Below, piece by piece: positions 8,724 to 17,781 of a stretch of 64,000 nt of DNA (positions are counted from its first letter, which is position 1; each line of letters opens with the position of its first letter). Origin of the DNA: Fibrobacteria bacterium AD312 (GTDB lineage: Bacteria; Fibrobacterota; Fibrobacteria; Fibrobacterales; Fibrobacteraceae); NCBI GenBank assembly GCA_001462345.1, contig LIUM01000010.1, forward strand, positions 1-64,000, in the 5' to 3' direction. A program made the translations under genes and the position numbers. The notes beneath the pieces were generated by a model, which was not told the DNA's origin, did not search any database, and saw only the letters and a list, made by a program, of their open reading frames with translations.

Positions 8724-8763
8724 ATTATAATATCATTATTGATGTTGAAGTGAGGTTTTACGT

Positions 8764-9774
8764 ATGAAAGTTGCTGTATTAGGTACAGGTGGTTGGGGAT
8801 TAACTTTAGGTCGTGTTTTATTTGAAAATGGAAATAAAGTTTCTTTTTGGACTCATTCTCAAGAAGAAGTCGATCTTTTAAATGAATTTCATGAGTATAA
8901 AGATAAACTTCCAGGCGTTGTGTTTCCTAAAGAATTCTTTTATACAACAAACATGGCTCTCGCTTTAGACGGAGCCGATATGGTTCTTATTGTTGTACCT
9001 TCTCAGTTTATGGATAGCGTTTCAAAGCAATTGGGTCGAGTCAACTTTTCAAATAAACAAAAAACTATTGTTGTTTGTGCGACAAAAGGTATTTTAGAAT
9101 CCACATTACAACGCATGAGTGAAGTTATTTTATCAAATGTCTCTTGGCTTACTCCAGATCGAATGGTTGCTTTTAGTGGGCCATCTCATGCAGAAGAAGT
9201 TTCTCGTCGAATTTATACAGCGATTGTCGCTGCTTGTCCTTCAGAAGAATCCGCTCAGTTTGTACAATCAGCGATGAGCTGCTCTTATTTAAGAGTTTAC
9301 ACCTCCACAGATATTATCGGTGTCGAATTATGTGGCTCTGTAAAAAATGTGATTGCTATTGCGAGTGGCGTTTTATATGGTATAAATGCTGGTGATAATA
9401 CTCGAGCCGCTCTTTTGACACGTGGGCAAGCTGAAATGTGTCGTTTAGGGGTCGCTTTAGGTGCAGATGCTCATACATTTGCTGGGCTTGCTGGCATGGG
9501 AGACCTTATTGTAACCTGTTTATCTTCACATAGTCGTAATCGTTTTGTTGGTGAACAAATTGGACAGGGAAAAACTTTGGATGAGATTCTTGCTCATATG
9601 AAAATGGTTGCAGAAGGGGTACCTACTTGTAGGAGTGCAAAAGCTTTGGCTGAAAAAGTGGGTGTTGAAATGCCTATCGTCAATGCCGTTTATGAAACGC
9701 TCTTTAATGGTAAAGCCCCAGAAAAATCAATTAATGAATTAATGAAACGAGAATTGAAGTCGGAAGTTTGGTAA
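8764..9774 (+). CDS. gpsA: Glycerol-3-phosphate dehydrogenase [NAD(P)+]
   Basis: Reduces dihydroxyacetone phosphate to sn-glycerol 3-phosphate for phospholipid synthesis. The N-terminal GTGGWGLTLG binds NAD(P)H, VVPSQF and the FSGPSHAEEV block follow, the catalytic lysine is in GSVKNVIAIA, and LTRGQAEM and GLAGMGDL lie in the C-terminal helical domain. Its 336 residues are typical. GAGG lies 9 nt before the ATG. It follows plsY and ends at a strong terminator, so der-plsY-gpsA is one unit. Confidence 0.95.
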   Translation: MKVAVLGTGGWGLTLGRVLFENGNKVSFWTHSQEEVDLLNEFHEYKDKLPGVVFPKEFFYTTNMALALDGADMVLIVVPSQFMDSVSKQLGRVNFSNKQKTIVVCATKGILESTLQRMSEVILSNVSWLTPDRMVAFSGPSHAEEVSRRIYTAIVAACPSEESAQFVQSAMSCSYLRVYTSTDIIGVELCGSVKNVIAIASGVLYGINAGDNTRAALLTRGQAEMCRLGVALGADAHTFAGLAGMGDLIVTCLSSHSRNRFVGEQIGQGKTLDEILAHMKMVAEGVPTCRSAKALAEKVGVEMPIVNAVYETLFNGKAPEKSINELMKRELKSEVW

Positions 9775-9800
9775 TAAAAAAAGATTCACTCATTTATGTT

Positions 9801-9829
9801 AAAACCTCATCAACCAGATGAGGTTTTTT
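9801..9829 (+). terminator. Rho-independent terminator after gpsA
   Basis: AAAACCTCAT / ATGAGGTTTT, a 10-bp perfect stem with a 7-nt loop, runs into TTTT. The leading A-run would let it also work for the convergent minus-strand gene. Confidence 0.9.
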
Positions 9830-9905
9830 GTATTTTAATACAAAATGATAGATTAGAACTAAAAAAATCCAAATATTGTTGTTTTTACTTAATAAAGATA
9901 ATTTT

Positions 9906-10847
9906 TTACGATTCTTTTTTAGGTAGCCTTACAAATACAACAGCTCCTTGAATAGCTTGAAATAACAAGGGAATATAGCCAATAAGAGTAGATGCTAAAA
10001 CAACATCTGCTGGAATACCAAGCAAAGTGGAGTAGAGACTAACCTGTACATTTTCTCTAATTCCAATACCATTAATTGAGATGGGGAGCATTGTTAGTGT
10101 AACAGTAATGGTTGTAAATACTGTGATTGTCCAAAGATCTATTGAATACCCAACCGCCTTAAAATAGGCGAAGTGAATTAAAATCGAGAAAACTTGAAGC
10201 CAAATGGAATCAAGTCCAGAAAGGAGAAATGCTTTTTTATGATGTCTATAAACGCTAAAGGCATTTTGTAATTTTGCAATAAAGGGTATTTTTTCTGCTA
10301 ATGCATCTGGTATTTTAATTTTATCTAAAAATAAAAACATGAATACGGATAATAGTGCTATTAAAGAGCATGCTATAATAAAAATCATGTAATAGTCAGG
10401 AATTGAAAAGCGAGATAAAACAATTGGAAGAGCTATAAAAAAACAAAGAAACATGGCAAGTAAACCCATGATTCTTGAAACAGCAACTGCTGCAACTGAT
10501 TGAGCTGTTTGGCTAAAACGTTTTCCAAAAGAAATAGTTTTAACGGCGTCACCACCAAAACCACCAGGCAGTAAATTATTGAAAAAATAACCTAAAGCAA
10601 TATAAGCATAAAATGTTCGGAATTTTACTTTTTTACCATCTTCCAGTAACAAGCCTCGCCAACGGTTGGCTTGAATTCCCATAGATAAAAAAGTCAAGAA
10701 AAGAATAAAAACGACCCAAGGAACCATATTCATGCTCCAATGAGTCATGGTTTCTTTTAAGGGGACTTTCCAAAAGATATAAATAAGACCACTACAGCTT
10801 ATAATCGCCTTGAAAATAGTGGATAATATTTTTTTATAAGGAATCAT
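9906..10847 (-). CDS. YbhN/UPF0104-type flippase-like membrane protein
   Basis: Polytopic inner-membrane protein of the lysylphosphatidylglycerol synthase transmembrane-region family. Some eight hydrophobic segments span 313 residues; family signatures NRWRGLL, NNLLPGGFGGDAVK (about 94-107) and ISINGIGIRE are clear. The family is often found beside glycosyltransferases and is thought to act in lipid or glycolipid translocation or regulation; no reaction can be assigned. The gene lies 18 bp after a glycosyltransferase gene on the same strand and probably shares its mRNA. It has no evident ribosome binding site. Confidence 0.8.
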   Translation of the reverse strand: MIPYKKILSTIFKAIISCSGLIYIFWKVPLKETMTHWSMNMVPWVVFILFLTFLSMGIQANRWRGLLLEDGKKVKFRTFYAYIALGYFFNNLLPGGFGGDAVKTISFGKRFSQTAQSVAAVAVSRIMGLLAMFLCFFIALPIVLSRFSIPDYYMIFIIACSLIALLSVFMFLFLDKIKIPDALAEKIPFIAKLQNAFSVYRHHKKAFLLSGLDSIWLQVFSILIHFAYFKAVGYSIDLWTITVFTTITVTLTMLPISINGIGIRENVQVSLYSTLLGIPADVVLASTLIGYIPLLFQAIQGAVVFVRLPKKES

Positions 10848-10865
10848 GAGGTAAATTTAGCTTTC

Positions 10866-11945
10866 TTATGATTTTTTAAAAACATCTTGAGCAATATTTA
10901 GAATTTGCTGACTTGTTTTTTCCCAAGAGAATTGTTGAATCCATTCTTTAATTGCTTCTTTTGAGGCCGTTTCTTTATTTAGACTTTCATATAAAGTATT
11001 TGCCATATCCTTAATAGACATAGGATCAAAATAATTCACAACATCTCCTCCTACTTCAGGTAGAGAAGATGTATTGGAACAGGCAACAGGAGTTCCACAA
11101 GCAAGAGCTTCTAAAACAGGAAGGCCAAAACCCTCATAAAGAGATGGTAAAACAAATAAATCAGCTAAATTGTATAAATGGACTAAATCTTCTTGATCTA
11201 CAATTCCCGTATGAATTGTTAGTTGCTCAATTCCGAATTTGATCTCTTCGTTACTTTTTGATCGTCCTTCAAACGCTTTGCCGACAAGGATTAAACGACA
11301 ATCTTCTTTCCCTTTCATTTCTGAAAAAGCTTCTAGCAGTCTGGATAAATTTTTATGTGGTAAGAAGTTTCCAACATATAATAAGATTTTTTTATCCTCT
11401 GGGATAGAAAATTTTTTATATAAATAAGAAATTTCTTCTTTAGACTTTTTATTAAATTCTTCACCATATGCTAAAGGAACGACTGAAATTTTATTACTGG
11501 AAACATTAAAAAAACGAAGAAGGTCATTTTTTGTGTTTTGAGAATCGGTAATAATACGGTCAGCTCGTTTACAAATAAACCAGAACATAAACTTAAAATA
11601 AAATTTAGCTAGTTTAATAGGAAGAAACTCAGGGTAAATTAGATGTGTTAAATCGTGTACGGTTACAATTAATTTACCGCGATAGAGTAAAGGAATATTA
11701 CAGTGAGGGATGTGTAAAATATCAGGTTTAGCGAGGCTCAATTTTCTGTAAGGAAAAGAAATTTGCTCTTTATAGCCATAGATTCCTGTATCGAAAGGAA
11801 TAATATGCTTTAAGTTTGAATCAAATTTTTCTAATTCTTCTTTATTTCCTAAGATGATATCATAATGAATATATTGAAGCCATTGACGTATGCAAGTTCC
11901 TATTCCAGATTTATTAATCATTCGGGCATCAATAGCTAATTTCAT
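10866..11945 (-). CDS. Glycosyltransferase family 4 (GT-B fold)
   Basis: Retaining glycosyltransferase of the GT4 family, cytoplasmic or membrane-associated. The N-terminal domain shows GIGTCIRQW and the HDLTHL segment; the C-terminal donor-binding domain shows LYVGNFLPHKNL, LFVLPSLYEGFGLPVLEALACGTPV with the E-x7-E type motif, and SSLPEVGG. The 359 residues form a complete enzyme. Donor and acceptor cannot be told from sequence; polysaccharide or glycolipid assembly is likely from the co-directional flippase-like gene. AAGGA sits 10 nt before the ATG. Confidence 0.85.
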   Translation of the reverse strand: MKLAIDARMINKSGIGTCIRQWLQYIHYDIILGNKEELEKFDSNLKHIIPFDTGIYGYKEQISFPYRKLSLAKPDILHIPHCNIPLLYRGKLIVTVHDLTHLIYPEFLPIKLAKFYFKFMFWFICKRADRIITDSQNTKNDLLRFFNVSSNKISVVPLAYGEEFNKKSKEEISYLYKKFSIPEDKKILLYVGNFLPHKNLSRLLEAFSEMKGKEDCRLILVGKAFEGRSKSNEEIKFGIEQLTIHTGIVDQEDLVHLYNLADLFVLPSLYEGFGLPVLEALACGTPVACSNTSSLPEVGGDVVNYFDPMSIKDMANTLYESLNKETASKEAIKEWIQQFSWEKTSQQILNIAQDVFKKS

Positions 11946-12039
11946 TTTTCGAAATGTCCTTTTTTAACAATAATAGTATTAATTTTTATAACCAAAGAAT
12001 CCAAATAGCTATAAAAAGGATGAATAAACTTAAATAGAC

Positions 12040-12066
12040 TTGCGTCAACAAAAAAAAAGTTATATT
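12040..12066 (+). promoter_or_regulatory. Putative promoter of first LamG lipoprotein
   Basis: TTGCGT (12040-12045) and TATATT (12061-12066) with a 15-nt A-rich spacer, matching the better-spaced pair before the second copy. Assigned by similarity to sigma70-type promoters. Confidence 0.4.
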
Positions 12067-12097
12067 TCTAAATATTAAAAAGGTTTATGGAAGTACA

Positions 12098-12769
12098 ATG
12101 TCGTTAAAAATTTTAGCCCCTGTTTTTGCTATTGAAGCTTTGTTTTTATTTGGCTGTGGTATGCTAGGGTCAGATTCAGAATCCTCTCGTGCTTTAGTTT
12201 TTGATCAAGCCACTTTATATATGGCTGAATTGGACGAAGTTCCGGTAGAAGGCGTTTTAGTTCCTGGTGTTTCAGGGAAAGGACTTTCTCTTTCAGAAGG
12301 TCAAAGTGCTTCTCTTGATATAGTGTTAAACGATTCTATACCTGTAGGTACAGTTGAATTTTGGTTTAAGCCAGGGGAAGATTTCTTTGATGGAGCTCCT
12401 AGAACTCTCCTCGGAAATGATGGCTCAAGAATTCATTTCTTTGTAAAAAATGATGAATTAATCTTCCAAAAAAATCATACTGGTGTTCATTATTTTGTAA
12501 AAGGGTTGTTGGATTTAGATTCTGGTTGGAATTTAATTGCAGGGCAATGGGGTAATGATTCACTTAGTTTGGCTGTTAATGGAAAGGTAATAGCTTCGAT
12601 TCCTCATTCTTTTGGATATGTTCCATCAACACGTTTTACTGATGATTCTAATCGCATTCTGATTGGTATAAAATCGAGTTGTTGCATGGAAGCCTTATTA
12701 CAGTATGAAAGTCTGAGTACTTCAGGTGCATTTGATCAGGTTCGTGTTTCTAATAAAGTTCGTTATTGA
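12098..12769 (+). CDS. LamG-like lipoprotein (short paralogue)
   Basis: Secreted lipoprotein of 223 residues. A signal peptide ends in the lipobox LFGC (C20-21), so the mature protein should be anchored to a membrane. The rest is a concanavalin A-like/LamG beta-sandwich: VEFWFKP, LLGNDGSR, GWNLIAGQWGND and the closing SGAFDQVRVSNK strand are typical. LamG domains bind glycans or proteins; no catalytic motif is visible. GGAAG precedes the ATG. The gene is a close paralogue of the one downstream but stops right after the LamG domain. Confidence 0.75.
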   Translation: MSLKILAPVFAIEALFLFGCGMLGSDSESSRALVFDQATLYMAELDEVPVEGVLVPGVSGKGLSLSEGQSASLDIVLNDSIPVGTVEFWFKPGEDFFDGAPRTLLGNDGSRIHFFVKNDELIFQKNHTGVHYFVKGLLDLDSGWNLIAGQWGNDSLSLAVNGKVIASIPHSFGYVPSTRFTDDSNRILIGIKSSCCMEALLQYESLSTSGAFDQVRVSNKVRY

Positions 12770-12976
12770 ATATTAAAGACAGAACCTATTTCTATTTGTA
12801 AGGTAAAAGACGCTTTAATTAATTTTGGCTTTTCTCTTGTTAGCTAATTTTATGCAACGTTACGAATGTTTATCTAATGTGGTCACTTAAATGTGTTTAG
12901 TTTCATATTGTCAACCAGCATTAACGGTCTATTACGATTTTTTTATTATTGAAATGGATGAAAAAACAAAAAAGAC

Positions 12977-13005
12977 TTGCTTTAACACAAAAAAAAAATT
13001 ACATT
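12977..13005 (+). promoter_or_regulatory. Putative promoter of second LamG lipoprotein
   Basis: TTGCTT (12977-12982), a 17-nt spacer rich in A, and TACATT (13000-13005); a start site near 13012 leaves a 25-nt leader with GGAGG. Confidence 0.5.
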
Positions 13006-13036
13006 GGTCATTATCAAAAAGAATTATGGAGGCGCA

Positions 13037-14617
13037 ATGTCATTAAAAATTTTAGGCCCTGTTTTTGTTTTCTCAGCATTATTTTTATTTGGCTGTGATC
13101 AAGAAAAAACAGTTCAAGCATCAGATTCAGAATCTTTATTTGCTAAGAGCAATCAAGTCAGAGATCAAAAATCTTTAGATAGTTTAGCTAATGATACCTT
13201 ACTATTGGATACTTTGACTAAAGACACTACATCTACAGATTCCTTAGAAAATGATTCCTTAAAAAAAGATACATTAGTACTGGATTCTATAATTAATGAT
13301 ACGAATTTTATTGATAATCTTTATTGTTCTGCTCCCGCTTTAGTTGTAGATGAATCTACTTTGTATATGCAAGAATTGGAAGGAACTCCTGTTGAGGGAA
13401 TTTTAGTTCCAGGAGTTTGTGGAAATGGACTTCTTCTTTCAGAAGGAGAAAGCACTTCCCTTAACATTTTGTTAAAAGATTCTATGCCTGTAGGTACAGT
13501 TGAATTTTGGTTTAAGCCAAGTGAAAATTTCTTTGATGGAGCACCAAAAACACTTCTTGGAAATGACGAGTCCAGAGTTCATTTTTTTGTAAAAGATGGA
13601 GAGTTAATCTTCCAAAAGAATCATGCAGATATTCATTACTTCGTAAAAGGTTTGTTGGATTTAGATTCTGGTTGGAATTTAATTGCTGGTCAATGGGGTA
13701 ATGATTCACTTAGCTTAGCTGTCAACGGGAAAATAATAGCTTCGATTCCTCATTCATATGGGTATGTTCCTTCTACACGTTTCTCTGAAAATTCTAACCG
13801 TATAGTGATTGGTGAAAAGTCAAGTTGTTGCATGGAAGCTTTATCACAGTATGAAAGCATGAGTACATCAGGTGCTTTTGATCAGGTTCGAGTTTCTGAT
13901 AAGGCTCGTTATACTGTTAATCTTGATAAAATTGTTACATTCGATTCTCTTGATGTTAAAAATGTAAAAGATGCTCAAATCAATTTTGGACTTTTAAGTG
14001 ATAGCAGCTTTTATGCTACATCTCAGAGTTCCTTAAATTTAGGCGCATTGGTCTGTTTAACAGCATCTGCTTATGATAACAATACGTTAATGCGTTCTTT
14101 ATATCAGTTTAGTATTGATACTCTTCCTGAAGGTGCTGTTATAGATTCAGCTATTTTCATTTTAAGTATTGATTCTTGGAAACAAAAACGTGTTTCTACT
14201 GATGAAACATTTGTCATTCATAAAATCCTTTCATCTTGGAATGAAGGCACAGGCACTTCTTCTGGTTGTAGTGAGCTTGGTACAGATCGCAACTCTGCTT
14301 CCATCAATGGTGTAACTGCCGTAGAACGTTTTTATGGTACAGAATGGAATGAAGTGGGCTTAGGCTTAAATGATTCTGATGCTTCTGCAAAGATTTATTC
14401 TTCAGTTGTTATACCAAATTATTCTAAGGATCAAGTCGTTTTCACTGTGACTGAACTTGTGAATGAATGGGTAAAAAATCCTTCCTCTAATAATGGTATG
14501 TTATTACGTAATCTTTCTGAAACTTCAGGTCGATTCCCTAATATTCCTCTTTTTGTATCTGGAAACAGTGCAAATGAAGATGGTCAACCTGTTTTGAAAT
14601 TGTATTATCATTATTAA
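13037..14617 (+). CDS. LamG plus DNRLRE-domain lipoprotein
   Basis: Surface lipoprotein of 526 residues from the ATG preceded by GGAGG (a TTG-started 11-residue extension has no support). Order: signal peptide with lipobox LFGC; a low-complexity Asp/Thr/Ser/Leu linker built of LxxD(T/S) repeats (about 25-100); a LamG-like domain nearly identical to that of the upstream paralogue (about 105-300); and a C-terminal DNRLRE-type beta-sandwich (about 310-526) with the RSLYQFSID, LPEGAVIDSA, WNEGTGTSS and VNEWVKNPSSNNGMLL stretches. Both domains are associated with carbohydrate binding or surface architecture; no enzyme motif is seen. A strong terminator follows. Confidence 0.78.
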   Translation: MSLKILGPVFVFSALFLFGCDQEKTVQASDSESLFAKSNQVRDQKSLDSLANDTLLLDTLTKDTTSTDSLENDSLKKDTLVLDSIINDTNFIDNLYCSAPALVVDESTLYMQELEGTPVEGILVPGVCGNGLLLSEGESTSLNILLKDSMPVGTVEFWFKPSENFFDGAPKTLLGNDESRVHFFVKDGELIFQKNHADIHYFVKGLLDLDSGWNLIAGQWGNDSLSLAVNGKIIASIPHSYGYVPSTRFSENSNRIVIGEKSSCCMEALSQYESMSTSGAFDQVRVSDKARYTVNLDKIVTFDSLDVKNVKDAQINFGLLSDSSFYATSQSSLNLGALVCLTASAYDNNTLMRSLYQFSIDTLPEGAVIDSAIFILSIDSWKQKRVSTDETFVIHKILSSWNEGTGTSSGCSELGTDRNSASINGVTAVERFYGTEWNEVGLGLNDSDASAKIYSSVVIPNYSKDQVVFTVTELVNEWVKNPSSNNGMLLRNLSETSGRFPNIPLFVSGNSANEDGQPVLKLYYHY

Positions 14618-14641
14618 TAGTTCGTTTTTGAAACATTTTTA

Positions 14642-14670
14642 AAGCCGCTTTTTCTAGCGGCTTTTTTTTT
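14642..14670 (+). terminator. Rho-independent terminator after the lipoprotein pair
   Basis: AAGCCGCT / AGCGGCTT stem with a 6-nt loop followed by nine Ts. Confidence 0.92.
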
Positions 14671-14757
14671 AAGAAAGTTATTTTGAATTAAAAAATTGTT
14701 GGTGTAATATCATTTTTATTAGTTTCTTTTGAACGGTCGATTCAAAAAGGAGATTTT

Positions 14758-15432
14758 ATGATAGAAAAAGAAGATTTTACGATAGGCCCTAAACCAACAG
14801 AAATTCATCCGATGAAGGGATTTGATCAAGTTTGTTATTTGAAAAACGTAATCAAAAATCCAAATATCATCGTTGGAGACTATTCTTATTATGATGATCC
14901 TATGGATTCAGAGGGCTTTGAACGAAATGTTCTTTATCATTACCCTTTTATGAATGATAAATTAATTATAGGTAAGTTTTGTGCTATTGCTCGTGATGTG
15001 AAATTTATGATGAATGGGGCAAATCACAAAATAGATGCTTTTTCATCTTATCCATTTTCCATTTTTAGGAATGGTTGGGAACGAGTGACTCCTACGCTTG
15101 AAGATTTGCCTTTCAAAGGGGATACGATTATCGGTAATGATGTTTGGATTGGCTATGATGCTTTGATTATGCCTGGGGTAAAAATAGGCGATGGAGCGAT
15201 TATTGCCTCTAAATCGGTGGTGGTGAAAGATGTGCCTGCATACACGATTGTCGGGGGAAATCCTGCAAATGAAATCAGGAGACGCTTTAGCGAAGATGTT
15301 ATTGCTCTTCTTGAATCGGCTCAATGGTGGAATTGGTCTGCTCAAAAAATAACGGATTCTCTAGAAATTTTAACCTCAAATGATGAGGATGCTCTTCGCA
15401 ATTTGTTTTATACCGATAGAGATTTTTCTTAA
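14758..15432 (+). CDS. Vat/CatB-type xenobiotic acetyltransferase
   Basis: Left-handed beta-helix (hexapeptide) acyltransferase of the family that includes streptogramin A acetyltransferases (Vat) and type B chloramphenicol acetyltransferases. The motifs GDYSYYD (40-46), LYHYP (59-63), LIIGKFC, MNGANHK with the presumed catalytic H90, GNDVWIG, MPGVKIGDGAI and GGNPANEIR follow Vat proteins closely in order and wording. Length 224 against about 210 usual. GGAG lies 4-5 nt before the ATG. Whether it gives antibiotic resistance cannot be judged; many chromosomal relatives have no known substrate. It opens an accessory block ending in a broken uvrA paralogue. Confidence 0.85.
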   Translation: MIEKEDFTIGPKPTEIHPMKGFDQVCYLKNVIKNPNIIVGDYSYYDDPMDSEGFERNVLYHYPFMNDKLIIGKFCAIARDVKFMMNGANHKIDAFSSYPFSIFRNGWERVTPTLEDLPFKGDTIIGNDVWIGYDALIMPGVKIGDGAIIASKSVVVKDVPAYTIVGGNPANEIRRRFSEDVIALLESAQWWNWSAQKITDSLEILTSNDEDALRNLFYTDRDFS

Positions 15433-15458
15433 AAAACTGTTGTTTTTTAATGCTTGAT

Positions 15459-16400
15459 TTAGAGAATCACTAGTAAACTAATAGTAGCGATGGCTGCCCA
15501 TAAGATGACGCCTTGAATCAGTGGCTTAGAACCACAGGATTTAAGGGTGTTCCATGAGAGGCCTGTACCGATTAAAAATAAGGTGATGGCAAATCCTCGT
15601 TTGGCGATAAACACAATATCTTTACTGATGGTGTCTGGAATACCTAATACAGGAAAAAGGTATGTGTTGATGACCATCGCAATGGCAAATAAGATGATGA
15701 ACCAAGGGATGACATTTAATTTGCCTTTACTTTTCTTCTTGGGAAATAAGATCATCGTGATAATTGCTAGAGGAAAGATCCAAAGTGCTCGGGTACACTT
15801 GATTAGTGCAGCTATTTGTAGAGATTCGTCGCTATAAGCGGCTGCAGCTCCTACGACAGAACTAGTGTCATGAATGGCTATCGCTGCCCATTCTCCAAAT
15901 TGTTGGTTAGAAAGATCGAAAAAATGGCCTAGGGGAGGGAAAATGAGGAGGGCTAGAGCATTTAATAAGAAAATGGTTCCTAGAGAAACACTCATTTGTT
16001 TATCATCTGCATCCACGACGGGGGCGACGGCTGCAATAGCAGAACCGCCACAAATGGCGGTACCAGAAGATATCAAATAAGATGTTTTTGTATCTACCTT
16101 GATTAATTTCCCAACAATAAAGCCTAAAATCATCACTGTAACAACGGAAACGATGGTAAAAAGCATGCCATCTTTTCCAGAGGCGAGCGCCATATGCAAG
16201 TTCATTCCAAAGCCTAGCCCAACAACGCATCCTTGGAGAAGGTATTTCTGAGTCTTTTTAGCAAATTTTGGAAAAGCAGGGCCGCCAAAAATAAAAGCGT
16301 AAGTAATTCCTGCTAATAAAGCCATCCAAGAGGATATTTGTGGGAAACAGGCGAGTATTATTAATAAGATAAATAATATTTTAGCTAATTTTTGTTTCAT
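15459..16400 (-). CDS. YeiH/UPF0324 family putative sulfate exporter
   Basis: Polytopic membrane protein of 313 residues with about ten hydrophobic segments. The family signatures GTAICGGSAIAAVAP (about 112-126) and AAIAIHDTSSVVGAAA are intact. The family is annotated as putative sulfate exporter; substrate is not established. AGAAG precedes the ATG. It lies between the convergent Vat-like gene and the divergent rsgA gene and appears to be transcribed alone. Confidence 0.82.
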   Translation of the reverse strand: MKQKLAKILFILLIILACFPQISSWMALLAGITYAFIFGGPAFPKFAKKTQKYLLQGCVVGLGFGMNLHMALASGKDGMLFTIVSVVTVMILGFIVGKLIKVDTKTSYLISSGTAICGGSAIAAVAPVVDADDKQMSVSLGTIFLLNALALLIFPPLGHFFDLSNQQFGEWAAIAIHDTSSVVGAAAAYSDESLQIAALIKCTRALWIFPLAIITMILFPKKKSKGKLNVIPWFIILFAIAMVINTYLFPVLGIPDTISKDIVFIAKRGFAITLFLIGTGLSWNTLKSCGSKPLIQGVILWAAIATISLLVIL

Positions 16401-16496
16401 TGTTCTTCTCTATTTTTTGACACAATAATAGCATTTTAATTTTTCATTTCTATGGCTATTGGGAGAGAGGGCATGACTTTCTCGTTCGGGAGTATT

Positions 16497-17570
16497 ATGA
16501 GTTTGAAACTAGAAGATTTAGGGTGTGATGAAAAAATTGATCAATTAAGAATTGAAAATAATCTCCAAAATTATGAAATTGGACGAGTCATATTAGAACA
16601 TAAAGAAAGATATATCGTCAGAACAGATACAGGGGAATTTGAAGCTGAAATCACTGGTAGTTTTCGATTTTCAGCCGCTCACCGGGAAGATTATCCCGCT
16701 GTTGGTGATTGGGTCGCAATAACATGTTGTGATTCTTCATTTGCGATTATTCATAAAATTCTGCCTCGATTTTCTATGATATCAAGGCAAGCCGTCGGCC
16801 AATTTGGGGAGTCTCAAGTCATTGCCACAAACATTGATTATGCTTTGATTGTGCAAGGTGTTGGACATAATTTTAATATGAATCGATTAGAGAGGTACTT
16901 GGTCATATGTAATTCATCAAAGGTGAAGCCAATTGTTATTCTTACGAAAACGGATTTAATAGATGAGGACGAAAAAGAGAAATGTCTCGAAATGATTCGA
17001 GAACGAATGAGTGATGTTCCTGTTTATGCGATTAGTAATGAAACGCAAGAGGGTTATGAGTTTCTAAAAGAGGTGATTCAAAAGGGTAAAACCTACTGCA
17101 TGCTTGGCTCTTCAGGCGTTGGAAAATCTTCGTTATTAAATAATCTCTCTGGAAAGTCCATAATGAAAACGGGAAAAATTAGTGAAAGTACAAATAAAGG
17201 GCGTCATATTACGAGCCATAGAGAATTATTTGTACTAGAAAATGGCGGGATTCTTATTGATAACCCAGGGATGAGAGAAGTTGGAATTAGTGACTGTTCA
17301 GATGGTTTAGAAACAACATTTGATGTTATTTATAATTTATCATTAAGCTGTAAATTTAAGGATTGTACTCATACCACAGAAATGGGGTGCTGCGTTATCG
17401 AGTCTTTGAATAATGGGGAACTTAGTAAAGCTGTTTATGACCATTACCAGAAGATGCAAAAAGAAAAAGAGTATTTTGAAACGTCTGTGGTGGAAAAAAG
17501 AAAAAAAGAAAAAGCTTTTGGAAAAATGATCAAAAACTATCATAAAATGAATGTTAAAAATGATATTTAA
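16497..17570 (+). CDS. rsgA: Ribosome small-subunit-dependent GTPase RsgA
   Basis: Circularly permuted GTPase that acts in late 30S subunit maturation. An N-terminal OB fold is followed by G4 (TKTD), then G1 (GSSGVGKSS) and G3 (DNPGMRE), the permuted order typical of the family, and a zinc-binding C-terminus with CKFKDCTH and a later cysteine. I chose the ATG with GGGAG 5 nt upstream, which begins MSLKLEDLG as in many relatives (357 residues); two earlier in-frame ATGs at 16452 and 16473 would add 15 or 8 residues. The C-terminus ends in a Lys/Glu-rich tail. A different, core rsgA may exist elsewhere. Confidence 0.88.
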   Translation: MSLKLEDLGCDEKIDQLRIENNLQNYEIGRVILEHKERYIVRTDTGEFEAEITGSFRFSAAHREDYPAVGDWVAITCCDSSFAIIHKILPRFSMISRQAVGQFGESQVIATNIDYALIVQGVGHNFNMNRLERYLVICNSSKVKPIVILTKTDLIDEDEKEKCLEMIRERMSDVPVYAISNETQEGYEFLKEVIQKGKTYCMLGSSGVGKSSLLNNLSGKSIMKTGKISESTNKGRHITSHRELFVLENGGILIDNPGMREVGISDCSDGLETTFDVIYNLSLSCKFKDCTHTTEMGCCVIESLNNGELSKAVYDHYQKMQKEKEYFETSVVEKRKKEKAFGKMIKNYHKMNVKNDI

Positions 17571-17781
17571 TTATACTCTTTAATGCTTTATTTGTCATCG
17601 GTTGTTTTAAAAATGGAAAACTTTATATTGTATCTGAATAAAGAACAGTTTGTATTTTTATTTTTTTTTGACGGCAAAAAAGAAGAATGTATGGGGTATA
17701 TTTTCGAAACAGACAGAAAATTAGTTGTATATTAAGTTTTGCTAGATTGAATGATTTTCAGGAAAAAAGGAAAACAACGAG

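Larger units (their letters stand above)
12021..13912 (+). repeat. Tandem duplication covering leader and LamG region of two lipoprotein genes
   Basis: Bases 12021-12769 recur in diverged form at about 12956-13912. The shared part includes the promoter region with its A-tract, the ribosome binding site, signal peptide and LamG domain. The second copy has an extra acidic/Ser-Thr linker after the signal peptide and continues into a further domain; the first stops just where similarity ends. Confidence 0.75.
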
